This document shows, piece after piece, positions 8,210-17,452 of a stretch of DNA of 22,032 bases. Below the pieces are notes generated by a model. It searched no databases and was not told the DNA's origin. It saw nothing but the letters and a program-made list of their open reading frames with translations. Position 1 is the stretch's first letter; every line of letters begins with the position of its first letter. A program made the translations under genes and the position numbers. Location of the stretch: positions 1-22,032 of the forward strand of contig CAZKRL010000042.1 in the NCBI GenBank assembly GCA_964555295.1, written 5' to 3'. Origin of the DNA: CAZKRL01 sp964555295. Its GTDB lineage: Bacteria; Bacteroidota; Bacteroidia; Flavobacteriales_D; Sanyastnellaceae.

Positions 8210-11059
8210 ATGAAAAACCAATTTTACCTTCTACTGTGTTCAATCTTCGCGCTGAACACTCATGCTCAAATTCTGACAACCGATCCTCCCTTCCCATCCG
8301 CCACAGATGATATCACGGTATACTACAATGTGCAAAGTGGCAACGCTGAAATCCCTGTAAATACGATTCAGGTATTCGCTCACACCGGAATTGTCTCTCA
8401 GCAAGACGAAGACAATTGCGTCAACAATTGGAACTATGTCCAGGGCAATTGGGGCACCAATGACCCGAATGTTTTGATGACCAACATGGGAGGCGGAATG
8501 CACAAAATCGTGATCAACCCGTCTACTTTTTACAATGCGCCCGATACCGCAAGCATCGGACGTCTGATGTTTGTCTTCAGAAATCAAACAGGTTCATTGG
8601 TTGGTAGAAATGCCGACGGCAGCGACATCTTCCTTGAACTTTATCAACCCGGTTTTCATGCAGGAATCATTCAACCTTATCAAGCGGTTTATATCGCCTC
8701 GCAAAATGAAATCGTGCCCATTCACTGCGCTTCATCCGAGCCAGCCATGCTAACATTAACCATCGATGGTCAGTTAGTGGCACAAGCCAGCGACGCCACA
8801 GAATTGGACTACGACTTTTCCGGTATTGCCGATGGCGGTTACAATGTTGTATTCACCGCAGATAACGGAACCCAGCAAGAGTCAGAAACCATGCTTATCA
8901 ATATCAATCCTCAAGCTGCCGTATTGGCGGCACCTGCAGGGATCCAAGATGGTATCAACATCATGAGCAACAACTCAGTGGTGTTACAACTCTTCGCTCC
9001 GAACAAAGATTTCGTTTATGTGCTGGGGGATTTCAATGACTGGCAGTTCAATGCCGATTATCTGATGAACCGCACGCCCGACGGCAATTCATTCTGGTTA
9101 GAAATCAATGAACTGCAACCTGGCGTTCGCTATCGTTTTCAATACAGCATCGACGCTGAAGATTTGCGCATCGCAGATGTGTATTCCGACATGATTCTCG
9201 ACAACTGGAATGACCCCTATATTCCTGAGGAGACTTATCCCAATCTTCCTGAATACCCTTGCGGTACCACCCACCCGGTATCTACTTTCATGATCAATGA
9301 ACCGCAGTTCAACTGGACCGATCAAAACTTTTTCCGTCCGCCCGGTGAGCGTCTCGTGATATACGAGTTGTTGGTGCGCGACTTCATCGAAGAACGCAAT
9401 TACATGACCCTCATGGACAGCTTAGATTACCTGCAAAACCTTGGAATTACTGCCATTCAACTGATGCCGGTCAATGAGTTCGAGGGCAACGACAGCTGGG
9501 GATATAACCCTGCATTTTACTTTGCTCCCGACAAAGCGTATGGCACGAAGGAAGCATTCAAACAATTCATCAACGAATGTCACAACCGCGGCATTGCCGT
9601 CATTCTCGATATCGCTCTCAATCATAGCTTTGGTCAGAATCCGATGGTAAGGATGTACTTCAACCCTGACATCGGTGATTATGGTCAACCCACTGCCGAA
9701 AGTCCGTGGTTCAATGAAGTGCCTAAACATGATTTCAACGTTGGATACGACTTCAATCACGAGAGCCCATTCACCCGTCAGTTCTGCAAGCGCGTTCTTG
9801 AGTATTGGATGGAAGAATACCACGTAGATGGATACCGCTTCGACCTCTCCAAAGGTTTTACGCAGAACAACACCTTAGGAAATATTGCAGCATGGAACGC
9901 ATACGACCAAAGTCGGATCAATATCCTCAATGATTATTACAATCACATTCAAGCTACCGAGCCAGGAGCATACGTGATTCTCGAACACCTTGCCGATAAC
10001 AATGAAGAGACTGTGCTGGCGGCAAACGGAATGTTTCTCTGGGGGAAAATGAACGAGCAATACACGCAAGCGGCAATGGGTTTTCCGGACAACTCAAATC
10101 TGAATTGGGGCGTGTATTCCAACCGGGGCTGGAGTGCTCCGCGACTTGTGACCTATGCTGAAAGTCATGATGAAGAAAGGAAGATGCACAAAACATTGTT
10201 GTACGGCAACGGTGCCGGTGATTACTCAACACAAAATCTGAACACAGCCCTCAAGCGAATGGAATTGGTACATACATTTTTGATCCCCTTTCCAGGTCCA
10301 AAAATGATCTGGCAATTTGGCGAACTCGGCTACGATTACAGCATCAATTATTGTCCGAATGATGGCACTGTTCAGGATGCTTGCCGCACATATGCCAAGC
10401 CCGTTCGCTGGGACTACAAAAGCAATCCTGCTCGCTACAATTTGTACCAAGTCGTGAGTGCACTCAATCACCTCAAAAAAACTGAGCCGCTATTTTCCAC
10501 CGCGAATTTCTCCGTTGACCTTGCAGGACTTGGCAAACGCATTCATCTCAACGGGGGCACCATCAATGCCACCATTATCGGGAACTTTGATGTCAACCCA
10601 ATTACCATGGTACCCGGTTTTCAGCATACCGGTACATGGTATGATTATTTCACCGGTGCGCAATTCGACGAACAAGATTTGAATAACGGTTATTTTTTAC
10701 AGCCAGGTGAATACCACCTCTACATTGATCAGGCCATGAATTTCCCTGACACTGTGGGATCAGGAAATACCGTAGGCATTGAGGCCATTGATAACACACG
10801 CCGCGGAGAACTGAATTTATTCCCCAATCCCGCCAATGACATCATGCACGTGGCTCACTTCATTACGAAGGCATGCCCTGTTGAGATAGATGTATGTGAT
10901 ATCACTGGAACAAAAGTTCTAGGTGTATACAACGGCATGAGCTCACAAGGCATGAATCTTCAGAGTTTCGAGGTGCAAAACTTATCTCCCGGAACCTATT
11001 GGATTCGAATCAAGAGCCAAGAAGGCCAAGTTGCACGTCCGTTCGTAGTAATGCACTAA
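8210..11059 (+). CDS. Secreted GH13 alpha-amylase-family protein with N-terminal binding modules and T9SS type A sorting domain
   Basis: A 949-residue enzyme expected to hydrolyse or remodel alpha-1,4/1,6-glucan outside the cell. Signal peptide: first about 20 residues (FALNTHAQ). Residues about 21-235 hold beta-rich modules, followed by a CBM48/E-set-like domain at about 250-345 (YVLGDFNDWQF). The GH13 barrel starts near 380 (LVIYELLVRDF). The four GH13 regions are present: DIALNHS (467-473), GYRFDLSKG with nucleophile Asp545, LEHLADNNEE with acid Glu592, and SHDEER with Asp654, so the catalytic triad is complete. The C-terminus (about 866-949, LNLFPNPANDIMH ... ARPFVVMH) is a T9SS sorting domain. 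It heads the susCD locus; susC begins 23 bases after its stop. The subfamily and exact product (alpha-amylase, pullulanase-like or branching-enzyme-like) cannot be fixed here. Confidence 0.93.
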   Translation: MKNQFYLLLCSIFALNTHAQILTTDPPFPSATDDITVYYNVQSGNAEIPVNTIQVFAHTGIVSQQDEDNCVNNWNYVQGNWGTNDPNVLMTNMGGGMHKIVINPSTFYNAPDTASIGRLMFVFRNQTGSLVGRNADGSDIFLELYQPGFHAGIIQPYQAVYIASQNEIVPIHCASSEPAMLTLTIDGQLVAQASDATELDYDFSGIADGGYNVVFTADNGTQQESETMLININPQAAVLAAPAGIQDGINIMSNNSVVLQLFAPNKDFVYVLGDFNDWQFNADYLMNRTPDGNSFWLEINELQPGVRYRFQYSIDAEDLRIADVYSDMILDNWNDPYIPEETYPNLPEYPCGTTHPVSTFMINEPQFNWTDQNFFRPPGERLVIYELLVRDFIEERNYMTLMDSLDYLQNLGITAIQLMPVNEFEGNDSWGYNPAFYFAPDKAYGTKEAFKQFINECHNRGIAVILDIALNHSFGQNPMVRMYFNPDIGDYGQPTAESPWFNEVPKHDFNVGYDFNHESPFTRQFCKRVLEYWMEEYHVDGYRFDLSKGFTQNNTLGNIAAWNAYDQSRINILNDYYNHIQATEPGAYVILEHLADNNEETVLAANGMFLWGKMNEQYTQAAMGFPDNSNLNWGVYSNRGWSAPRLVTYAESHDEERKMHKTLLYGNGAGDYSTQNLNTALKRMELVHTFLIPFPGPKMIWQFGELGYDYSINYCPNDGTVQDACRTYAKPVRWDYKSNPARYNLYQVVSALNHLKKTEPLFSTANFSVDLAGLGKRIHLNGGTINATIIGNFDVNPITMVPGFQHTGTWYDYFTGAQFDEQDLNNGYFLQPGEYHLYIDQAMNFPDTVGSGNTVGIEAIDNTRRGELNLFPNPANDIMHVAHFITKACPVEIDVCDITGTKVLGVYNGMSSQGMNLQSFEVQNLSPGTYWIRIKSQEGQVARPFVVMH

Positions 11060-11082
11060 TTTTCACCAACCAACCTAACCCA

Positions 11083-14000
11083 ATGAAACAACTGTTGATA
11101 TGGATGCTATGTATTGTTGCGATGAATGCAACGGCGCAAAGCATCAGTGGTAGAGTTATAGATAAATCAGGACAAACCATGCCAGGTGTTATTGTAAAAG
11201 CACTGGGCACAAATAATGGCGTAGCCGCTGATTTCGATGGAAACTATAAAATCGAACTTGCTGCCGGTGAGCATCGGCTTGAATTTTCTTTTATCGGCTA
11301 TGCCAGTCAGGTGCAAACCATCAAATTGCTGGCCGGACAAAATCTCAAACTTGACATTACGCTGGAAGAAGATTCCAAAATGGCGGATGAAGTAATTGTT
11401 GTAGGATATGGAGTGCAGAGGAAACGAGATGTAACGGGTTCGATCACTCGCATTGACGGAAAGGAAATGACGCAAGTGCCGGTGCCCAGTTTCGAAGCAG
11501 CACTGCAAGGACGTGGCGCCGGTATTCAAGTGTCGCAAGGATCGGGACTTGCAGGCTCGGGTTCACTTGTGCGGGTTAGAGGCATCAGTTCGATCTCTGC
11601 CGGTGGAGATCCGCTGTATGTTGTAGACGGAATTCCAGTGACGCAGAATCCTTTTATGCGCGGCAATTCCGGTGCGATGAACAACAACCCGCTGACCTTT
11701 CTGAACCCCAACGACATTGAAAGCATCGAAGTATTGAAAGATGCCGCTGCTACAGGAATTTACGGATCACGCGGGGCGAATGGCGTTGTTCTCATCACTA
11801 CAAAAAGGGCTCGCAAGGAAGGCATTGGGGTAGATTTCTCAGTTCGTTTGGGCACATCCGATCCTGCTTCCAAACCTAATATGATGAACACCTCTGAATA
11901 TCTGACCATGCGACAAGAGGCATGGGAGAATGATGGAGGGACAGGTTACGTTTGGCTACCTGGCCTGAGCGGTCCGAACGATGACGCTGCCACTCGTGAG
12001 GCAAAATACAAACTCGCTCAAAGAACCAATACCGATTGGTTTGATATACTCACACAAACGGGAATTAAGCAGGCCTATAATGTGGGAGTAAATTATTCCA
12101 AGAAGAATTTCAAACTCTTCGGCAGTTTGGGAAATGAAGACAATGGTTCATACATCATCGGCAATCGATTCATCCGCAACACCGCCAGATTGAACGCTGA
12201 CTACAATCTTGGCAAACGCTTCGAGCTTTCGAGTGGTGCCTCCTTCTCGAGTTCCACCAACCGACGTGTAGATGCTGCCTGGAGTGGTGGCATCGGGGAA
12301 GCCATGTCAACAGCCCTCCCCTACTTCCCGGTGTATGACACAACGGGTGAGTACTTTATGTGGAACAATGGATATTCCAACCCTATCGTATATCGTGATT
12401 TGAGAAAGTGGATCAACGTTGATAAGCGCATCATCCTCAATCAGGCATTGACCGTAAAAGTGAATGACTATTGGACACTGAGAGGAACGGCGTCATTGGA
12501 TTACCTGGATCAAGCCGAACTGAAATTCATGCCCAAGGATATTAACCCAGGCACACAGCAAAACTTCGCAGAAAAATTCCCTACTTGGATTACCAACTGG
12601 AATACCAACGGAACCATCAATTACAACCGCACCTACAAAGAAGACCATCGAGTATCGATGATGGCGGGTTCGGAATTGCAGAAATCCACCACCACTGGTT
12701 ATTGGCAGGTAAGGTATCCATTGCTCACCGACTTGCCCACGGCAAGCGAAGTCGCTGCAGATACAGTAACCCCGCAGTACAGCGGCGACTACAACCAGGT
12801 CACCACATTTGTAAGCTTCTTCGGCAGGTTCAATTACTCGATTGCCGATAAATACTATTTGCAAGTTGTAGCAAGAACCGACGGCTCCTCGCGATTTGGT
12901 GCCAACAGCCGCTGGGGAACATTTCCTTCAGCATCACTCGGATGGATTATCAGTGAAGAATCCTTCATGGAAAATATCAAGCCCATCAGCTTTTTGAAAC
13001 TGCGCACCAGCTGGGGCCGCACGGGCAATGCCGACCTCGACAGAACTGCACAATACGAAACCTGGGCAGTTGCGCAAGGCGGATACGCAGGCCAGAATTA
13101 CCGATATCAGCAGCAACTGGGCAATCCCGATTTAAAATGGGAAACTTCCACCATCATTGATGCCGCCTTGGAATATGGAATTCTGAACGACCGTATCAGC
13201 GGCACATTCTCATATTACCGCAAGACTACAAAGGATGTTCTCTTACAATACAATGTGCAAACCAGCACAGGATTTTCTAATGTGTGGGCGAATGCCGGGG
13301 AGATTCTCAACCACGGTGTTGAGTTCAGCATCAAGAGCAACAACCTCAATCCCAAAAGTGCAGTGCAATGGGTGACCGACTTCAACATCTCGCGCAACAC
13401 AAATGAAGTGGTGAGCATTGGCGAGTTTACACCCGACGCATTGAGCGGTGGAACCAACGATTCAAGAATACAAATCGGAAAGCCGGTGGGCTCGTTTTAT
13501 CTGGTGCCATTCGCGGGCATTGACCCTGCCAACGGCAAACCAATGTATTATGATTTGAACGATAACATCAGTTACGATTACAACCTCAATTTCCGTCGCT
13601 ATGCCGGTGCCGGTTTACCCAAGGGCTATGGCGGTATGACCAATACATTCTCCTTCAAACAAATCTCGCTTGCCATCTTTATGACCTATAGCTTGGGAGC
13701 CAAGATATTTGATTCCTCTGCGAAACGTCAGTTGGGAGTAACAACCGACTGGAATATGCGCACAGATAAATTCGATCGCTGGCAAAAACCCGGTGATGTG
13801 GCGCAATTCCCAATTCAAACCTTGCAGGAAAACACTTACGGTATGCAAACCGGAAACCCCTGGTGGAATACCACATTGTTTATTTACAAAGCCGACTATC
13901 TGCGATTGAAAAACATTTCACTCACCTACCAATTCAAGATGAAGCCAACGAGTCTGATGAAACAACTCAGTCTTCAATTTGCAGTTTCGAATTTGTTTGT

Positions 14001-14142
14001 CATCACGAATTTCCCGGGACTTGATCCGGAACTTGTGCGTGACTTTGAAAACCCACAGGACCGAAACCTGAGTCCCAACGTTACTTATCTCACGCCACCA
14101 CAAGAGCGCAGTTTCTTTCTCACTTTAAACGCAGGATTCTGA
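11083..14142 (+). CDS. susC: SusC/RagA-family TonB-linked outer-membrane transporter
   Basis: A 1019-residue beta-barrel importer taking oligosaccharides from SusD across the outer membrane, powered by TonB-ExbBD. Signal peptide MKQLLIWMLCIVAMNATAQ; carboxypeptidase-like regulatory domain at about 20-95 (SGRVIDKSGQTMPGVIVKA); TonB box near 102-108 (DEVIVVGYG); plug domain with RGAGIQVSQGSG, VRVRGISSIS, YVVDGIPV and IESIEVLKDAAATGIYGSRG, the last a SusC hallmark. The barrel ends in NAGF with a terminal Phe, as outer-membrane proteins do. An upstream reading from 10999 is rejected because ATG 11083 begins the signal peptide. There is 1 base between its stop and the susD start. Being paired with a GH13 enzyme points to alpha-glucan as cargo. 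The symbol is a family name; orthology to B. thetaiotaomicron SusC is not claimed. Confidence 0.95.
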   Translation: MKQLLIWMLCIVAMNATAQSISGRVIDKSGQTMPGVIVKALGTNNGVAADFDGNYKIELAAGEHRLEFSFIGYASQVQTIKLLAGQNLKLDITLEEDSKMADEVIVVGYGVQRKRDVTGSITRIDGKEMTQVPVPSFEAALQGRGAGIQVSQGSGLAGSGSLVRVRGISSISAGGDPLYVVDGIPVTQNPFMRGNSGAMNNNPLTFLNPNDIESIEVLKDAAATGIYGSRGANGVVLITTKRARKEGIGVDFSVRLGTSDPASKPNMMNTSEYLTMRQEAWENDGGTGYVWLPGLSGPNDDAATREAKYKLAQRTNTDWFDILTQTGIKQAYNVGVNYSKKNFKLFGSLGNEDNGSYIIGNRFIRNTARLNADYNLGKRFELSSGASFSSSTNRRVDAAWSGGIGEAMSTALPYFPVYDTTGEYFMWNNGYSNPIVYRDLRKWINVDKRIILNQALTVKVNDYWTLRGTASLDYLDQAELKFMPKDINPGTQQNFAEKFPTWITNWNTNGTINYNRTYKEDHRVSMMAGSELQKSTTTGYWQVRYPLLTDLPTASEVAADTVTPQYSGDYNQVTTFVSFFGRFNYSIADKYYLQVVARTDGSSRFGANSRWGTFPSASLGWIISEESFMENIKPISFLKLRTSWGRTGNADLDRTAQYETWAVAQGGYAGQNYRYQQQLGNPDLKWETSTIIDAALEYGILNDRISGTFSYYRKTTKDVLLQYNVQTSTGFSNVWANAGEILNHGVEFSIKSNNLNPKSAVQWVTDFNISRNTNEVVSIGEFTPDALSGGTNDSRIQIGKPVGSFYLVPFAGIDPANGKPMYYDLNDNISYDYNLNFRRYAGAGLPKGYGGMTNTFSFKQISLAIFMTYSLGAKIFDSSAKRQLGVTTDWNMRTDKFDRWQKPGDVAQFPIQTLQENTYGMQTGNPWWNTTLFIYKADYLRLKNISLTYQFKMKPTSLMKQLSLQFAVSNLFVITNFPGLDPELVRDFENPQDRNLSPNVTYLTPPQERSFFLTLNAGF

Positions 14143-14143
14143 T

Positions 14144-16093
14144 ATGAAACACCACTCATTCCGCATAACTTTTCTTATCGCAATTCTCGCGATGAGTCCG
14201 CTCGTGTCTTGCAAAAAATGGCTCGACTATCCACCCGAGGGTTCGCTGCGTGAAGACCTCTTCAATACCGCCAGCGACGCGCAAGAAACGCTCAACAGTT
14301 GCTATGATGCGCTGGCCAATACCTTCAATGGCAGAATACAAGCCATCAGTGAATTGCTCTCTGACAATTTGCAACAACCCAATGCAGACAACGACCTCAA
14401 ATCTGTATTTGCGCGACAAACTACTTTCTTCAACGGCAATACCATTGGGGTGTACAAGGATCTCTACACGGTTATCTGGAGATGCAATACTCTCCTTGAC
14501 AACATCGATTTTATCACCGACATTGATGAAAGCACCAAATCAAAATTGATTTCAGAGGCCAAATTCCTGCGAGGTTTTTGTCACTGGTCAGCGGTAAAAT
14601 TATGGGCACAGCCCTATGGCTACACCGCGGATAACAGTCACCCAGGTGTGCCCATTCGCGACAAGGCCGCGGCTGATCCGATACTACGATCAACCGTAAA
14701 AGAGGTATATGATTTCGTAATTGCCGATCTCACCGCTGCATACGAATCGTTGCCCGTTTACAATAGTATATACGCAAGCAAATACAGTGCTGCCGGGGTT
14801 TTGGCGCAAGTATATTTCCTGATGAGTGATTATAACAAGGCTGTAGATTACTGTGATGCCGTGATCCAATCAGGCGTTTACACATTGTTGCCCACACTTG
14901 AAAGAATGCCGGAGATTTACAACGCTGCCTCATGTCGTCACCCACTTATCAGTGAGTATTATGAGGATGTGAATGAATCAGGACCCAGTAGCAGCCGCCA
15001 ACATAACAGCTATCTGGAACTTCACAATCCAACAGAAAACACCATTGATCTGAGCGGCTACACCATTAGAATGTTTGCAGATGGAAACTCAACTTCTACA
15101 TTACAGTTTGCGTTATCAGGTCAACTTTCTCCGGGTCAAAATCTCGTAATTGTAAGTCCGCTCTCTTACGGTGCTTTGCCGGGATTAGCGGATGTATTGA
15201 CGGCAGCTGTGAATTTTTCTGGCAATGACGCGGTAGGAATTTTCTTTGGGGATGAAGCCATAGACATCATTGGCAGCATAGGAAATAACCCCGGGCAGGG
15301 CTGGACTACCGGTGGCATTAAAACCAAAGACGGCGGACTGCGCCGCAAGAAGAGCATAGCTGTAGGAAGCACCAAATGGTCGGAGAGTGCACAGCAATGG
15401 ATACCCTTTGAAACTGAAGACTTCACCGATGTTGGCGCTCATATCAGTGATGGCTGTATATATTCCAACACCACCTCTGAGTTCATTTTCGGCACCGTCT
15501 CTACATACTACAATCAAGGAAGCAGCAATAATATTTTGGACCGACGCTGTGGCAGATATGTAGATCTATATCGACCTAACAATGGCATTGCGGAGCTGAT
15601 GCTCAGTGAAGATTTTGTTGATTTCATTAAGCAGAATCCGGCAGATCAGCGCATTGCTTCATGGATAGAAGAATCGGGCGCAAGAAGTTTTCTATTGAAG
15701 TATTACACCAGTGAGAATTTCAGCATTCCTATCATTCACCTCACTGAGATGCATCTCATCAGGGCTGAAGCCCTGGCTCAGTTGGGCACAAGATTAAGTG
15801 ATGCTATTAACGACATCAACAGCATTCGCAATCGCGCCTTTGTGCCCGGAACGAATGAATTGGCCGCCTCTTCAAACGCAGCTCAAATCATTGATGCCGC
15901 GCGAAGAGAATACAGAATTGAAACCATTGGTGAAGGAAAATATGTAGAGCAACTGCGTCGGCGCGGAACCAGGGGAGAGAATATTCTCATTCGCAACGCG
16001 CCATGGAATTGCCCCGGCATGGCGATACAGTTTCCCAATGCCGAATCAACAGTTATTGGTTTTGAATTAAATCCTGAAGGAGGTTGTAATTGA
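14144..16093 (+). CDS. susD: SusD/RagB-family glycan-binding lipoprotein with an inserted lamin-tail domain
   Basis: A 649-residue surface lipoprotein, roughly 100-150 residues longer than most SusD proteins. Signal peptide with lipobox LVSC; lipidated Cys23. SusD-type helical repeats follow: YDALANTFNGR, IWRCNTLLDNID, EAKFLRGFCHW (137-147), KYSAAGVLAQVYF (213-225). After SGVYTLLPTLERMPEIYN the SusD sequence breaks off at about 264 and resumes near 440 with NTTSEFIFGTVSTYY; between them lies a complete lamin-tail-like domain (separate entry). The C-terminal SusD part includes IPIIHLTEMHLIRAEAL (528-544), INDINSIRNRA and IDAARREYRIETIGEG. Cys264 and Cys438 flank the insert and could form a disulfide at its base. 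Partner of SusC upstream; the next gene starts 1 base after its stop. The symbol is a family name. Family call firm; role of the insert unknown. Confidence 0.93.
   Translation: MKHHSFRITFLIAILAMSPLVSCKKWLDYPPEGSLREDLFNTASDAQETLNSCYDALANTFNGRIQAISELLSDNLQQPNADNDLKSVFARQTTFFNGNTIGVYKDLYTVIWRCNTLLDNIDFITDIDESTKSKLISEAKFLRGFCHWSAVKLWAQPYGYTADNSHPGVPIRDKAAADPILRSTVKEVYDFVIADLTAAYESLPVYNSIYASKYSAAGVLAQVYFLMSDYNKAVDYCDAVIQSGVYTLLPTLERMPEIYNAASCRHPLISEYYEDVNESGPSSSRQHNSYLELHNPTENTIDLSGYTIRMFADGNSTSTLQFALSGQLSPGQNLVIVSPLSYGALPGLADVLTAAVNFSGNDAVGIFFGDEAIDIIGSIGNNPGQGWTTGGIKTKDGGLRRKKSIAVGSTKWSESAQQWIPFETEDFTDVGAHISDGCIYSNTTSEFIFGTVSTYYNQGSSNNILDRRCGRYVDLYRPNNGIAELMLSEDFVDFIKQNPADQRIASWIEESGARSFLLKYYTSENFSIPIIHLTEMHLIRAEALAQLGTRLSDAINDINSIRNRAFVPGTNELAASSNAAQIIDAARREYRIETIGEGKYVEQLRRRGTRGENILIRNAPWNCPGMAIQFPNAESTVIGFELNPEGGCN
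14936..15454 (+). other. Lamin-tail-like domain (LTD) encoded inside susD
   Basis: Codons 265-437 of the SusD gene. LTD marks in order: LISEYYEDV, then SYLELHNPTENTIDLSGYTI, GQLSPGQNLVIVSP, VNFSGNDAVGIFFGD, IDIIGSIGNNPGQGW, GGLRRKKSIAVGS and DVGAHISDG. This is the pattern of bacterial LTDs attached to secreted nucleases and surface enzymes (phrases such as SEYxEGS, ELYNPT, DLSGY, FxGxDAV, DxiGxiG, LxRK, lGaH). It is in frame with intact SusD sequence on both sides, so it is a true insertion and not a misassembly at the protein level. Confidence 0.85.
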
Positions 16094-16094
16094 T

Positions 16095-16595
16095 ATGAAC
16101 AAGAAAATTATTTACGCATCAATCATTGCTACGGTAGTAATGAATTCATGTAAGCCCGATATCAAAGGGGAGCTGGGCACTGCCGAATCCAAAGTAGATG
16201 GCATGATTGGAACCTGGGAGGTCTCCTCCTTTATTCAGCAAGACCCCAACAATCCGATACAAGAAGAGCGCGACCTCACAGAGTTTTATATTGTACCCGG
16301 TGAGACTCCGTTGCAAATCACCTTCACAAAATCTGACAGCGGATATACAGTTCAGCCCGGACCCGGCAGAAACTACTTCGGCACTCAGGGCAAATGGTGG
16401 TTAGACGATCCTAATTTTCCAAGCTACCTGTATTTACGAGAAGCCAACGACACCATCGTCAATCAACTTCCATTGGGAAGTGTAGTGCGGCCGTCAGATA
16501 ACCGACTCTCCATTGATCTCGAGAGCGCTTGTTCCTCTGCAGGCGGAGAACGCACCATAACCTCCATTTACAAGTTCACCTTCACACGCAAATAA
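16095..16595 (+). CDS. DUF5004-like (lipocalin-like) small lipoprotein
   Basis: A 166-residue protein with an export signal and lipobox ending at Cys19 (VVMNSC). The rest is beta-rich: GMIGTWEVSSF (lipocalin-like GxW start), DLTEFYIVPGETPLQITF, YTVQPGPGRNYFGTQGKWWLDDPNFPSYLYL, and a final strand YKFTFTRK. The layout resembles DUF5004 proteins that often sit after SusD in alpha-glucan loci (recall of family, not searched). It lies in the SusE position, so a surface accessory or glycan-binding role is plausible, but no binding residue can be named. The start ATG comes 1 base after the susD stop, and its own stop TAA overlaps the next gene's ATG by one base (TAATG), so translation of the three is probably coupled. 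Confidence 0.7.
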   Translation: MNKKIIYASIIATVVMNSCKPDIKGELGTAESKVDGMIGTWEVSSFIQQDPNNPIQEERDLTEFYIVPGETPLQITFTKSDSGYTVQPGPGRNYFGTQGKWWLDDPNFPSYLYLREANDTIVNQLPLGSVVRPSDNRLSIDLESACSSAGGERTITSIYKFTFTRK

Positions 16596-17452
16596 TGATG
16601 AGAAATACTCTTACTGCAATAATCGTATTGTCGACATTATCCTCTTTCGGACAGGCTGCATATGTTCAGCCCTCACCCACCGGAAAGGCAGATTCAGTTT
16701 CACTCTTCATCAACATTGCTGCAGCGCCTGATGGTGAAATGAATTCAGGTTTGAATGCACGATTGGATGCACACCCCGACGACGATATATATATCTGGAC
16801 ATGGCAGCCGGCGGGTCCTGTAGCGGGCAATGGTGATTGGGAAAATTCCAATGAAGCCATGAAGATGACCAAAGTGAGTGACAAGCTTTACATGATCAAA
16901 TTTCTACCAACATCCTTCTATGGTGTTGATGCCACCACATTCTTTACCAATGGCATTTCATGTTTAGCGAAAATGGACAATGGCAAGGCATACGGCGATG
17001 ATTTTCCCGGTGAGGCCAAGACCAAAGATTTGAATATTACCATCATACCGAAACTCTGTGATCAGCTGTATTGCCCCTTCCCTGAATTAGCACGAAAGAG
17101 CGATTTCTTCTCGATCACTTATGACAACACATTAGAAACAGATCCACTGATGATGGATTTGAATGGAGAAGATTGCTACCTCGTGATTTCAGGCGGTAAG
17201 AACAACAACACCATGCACGATTATGTAGCTGCTGCTGATGTGTTCAACCACCCCGAACTGAAGTTAAAACCACTGGCAGGAAATCCAGATTCATACCGCA
17301 TTACGGTTCTACCGGAGATGCTTTTCGAACAGGCCTTGTTGGATGGCACTATCACTGAACTCAATCGCATCAAATACTACGTTGTGCGACAGGGATTGGT
17401 ATATACCACTCCTCCACCGCTACAAACCTATATTTTCGAAAATTGCAATTGA
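16595..17452 (+). CDS. Secreted protein of two related beta modules, related to the amylase N-terminal module
   Basis: A 285-residue protein with signal peptide LTAIIVLSTLSSFGQ and no lipobox or T9SS tail. Two halves share a pattern: module 1 (about 33-150) SVSLFINI ... DIYIWTW ... GDWENSN ... YMIKFLPTSFYG ... ISCLAKMDNG; module 2 (about 170-278) FSITYDNT ... DCYLVISG ... YRITVLPEMLF ... IKYYVVRQG. Module 1 also resembles residues about 21-140 of the amylase (ITVYYNV, GNWGTNDP, IVINPSTFY, LMFVFRNQTGS). This suggests an alpha-glucan-binding or structural accessory protein in the SusE/SusF position (inference). Cys155, Cys160 and Cys194 may form disulfides. Start ATG 16595 overlaps the upstream stop; a second ATG follows at 16598. 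An upstream reading from 16529 is rejected because it overlaps the previous gene and lacks a signal. Last gene of the locus; terminator at its stop. Confidence 0.75.
   Translation: MMRNTLTAIIVLSTLSSFGQAAYVQPSPTGKADSVSLFINIAAAPDGEMNSGLNARLDAHPDDDIYIWTWQPAGPVAGNGDWENSNEAMKMTKVSDKLYMIKFLPTSFYGVDATTFFTNGISCLAKMDNGKAYGDDFPGEAKTKDLNITIIPKLCDQLYCPFPELARKSDFFSITYDNTLETDPLMMDLNGEDCYLVISGGKNNNTMHDYVAAADVFNHPELKLKPLAGNPDSYRITVLPEMLFEQALLDGTITELNRIKYYVVRQGLVYTTPPPLQTYIFENCN

Noticed and set aside
10999..11082. Upstream extension of the SusC frame into the amylase gene
   Set aside because: The ATG at 11083 begins a clear signal peptide; the extension is out-of-frame amylase coding sequence.
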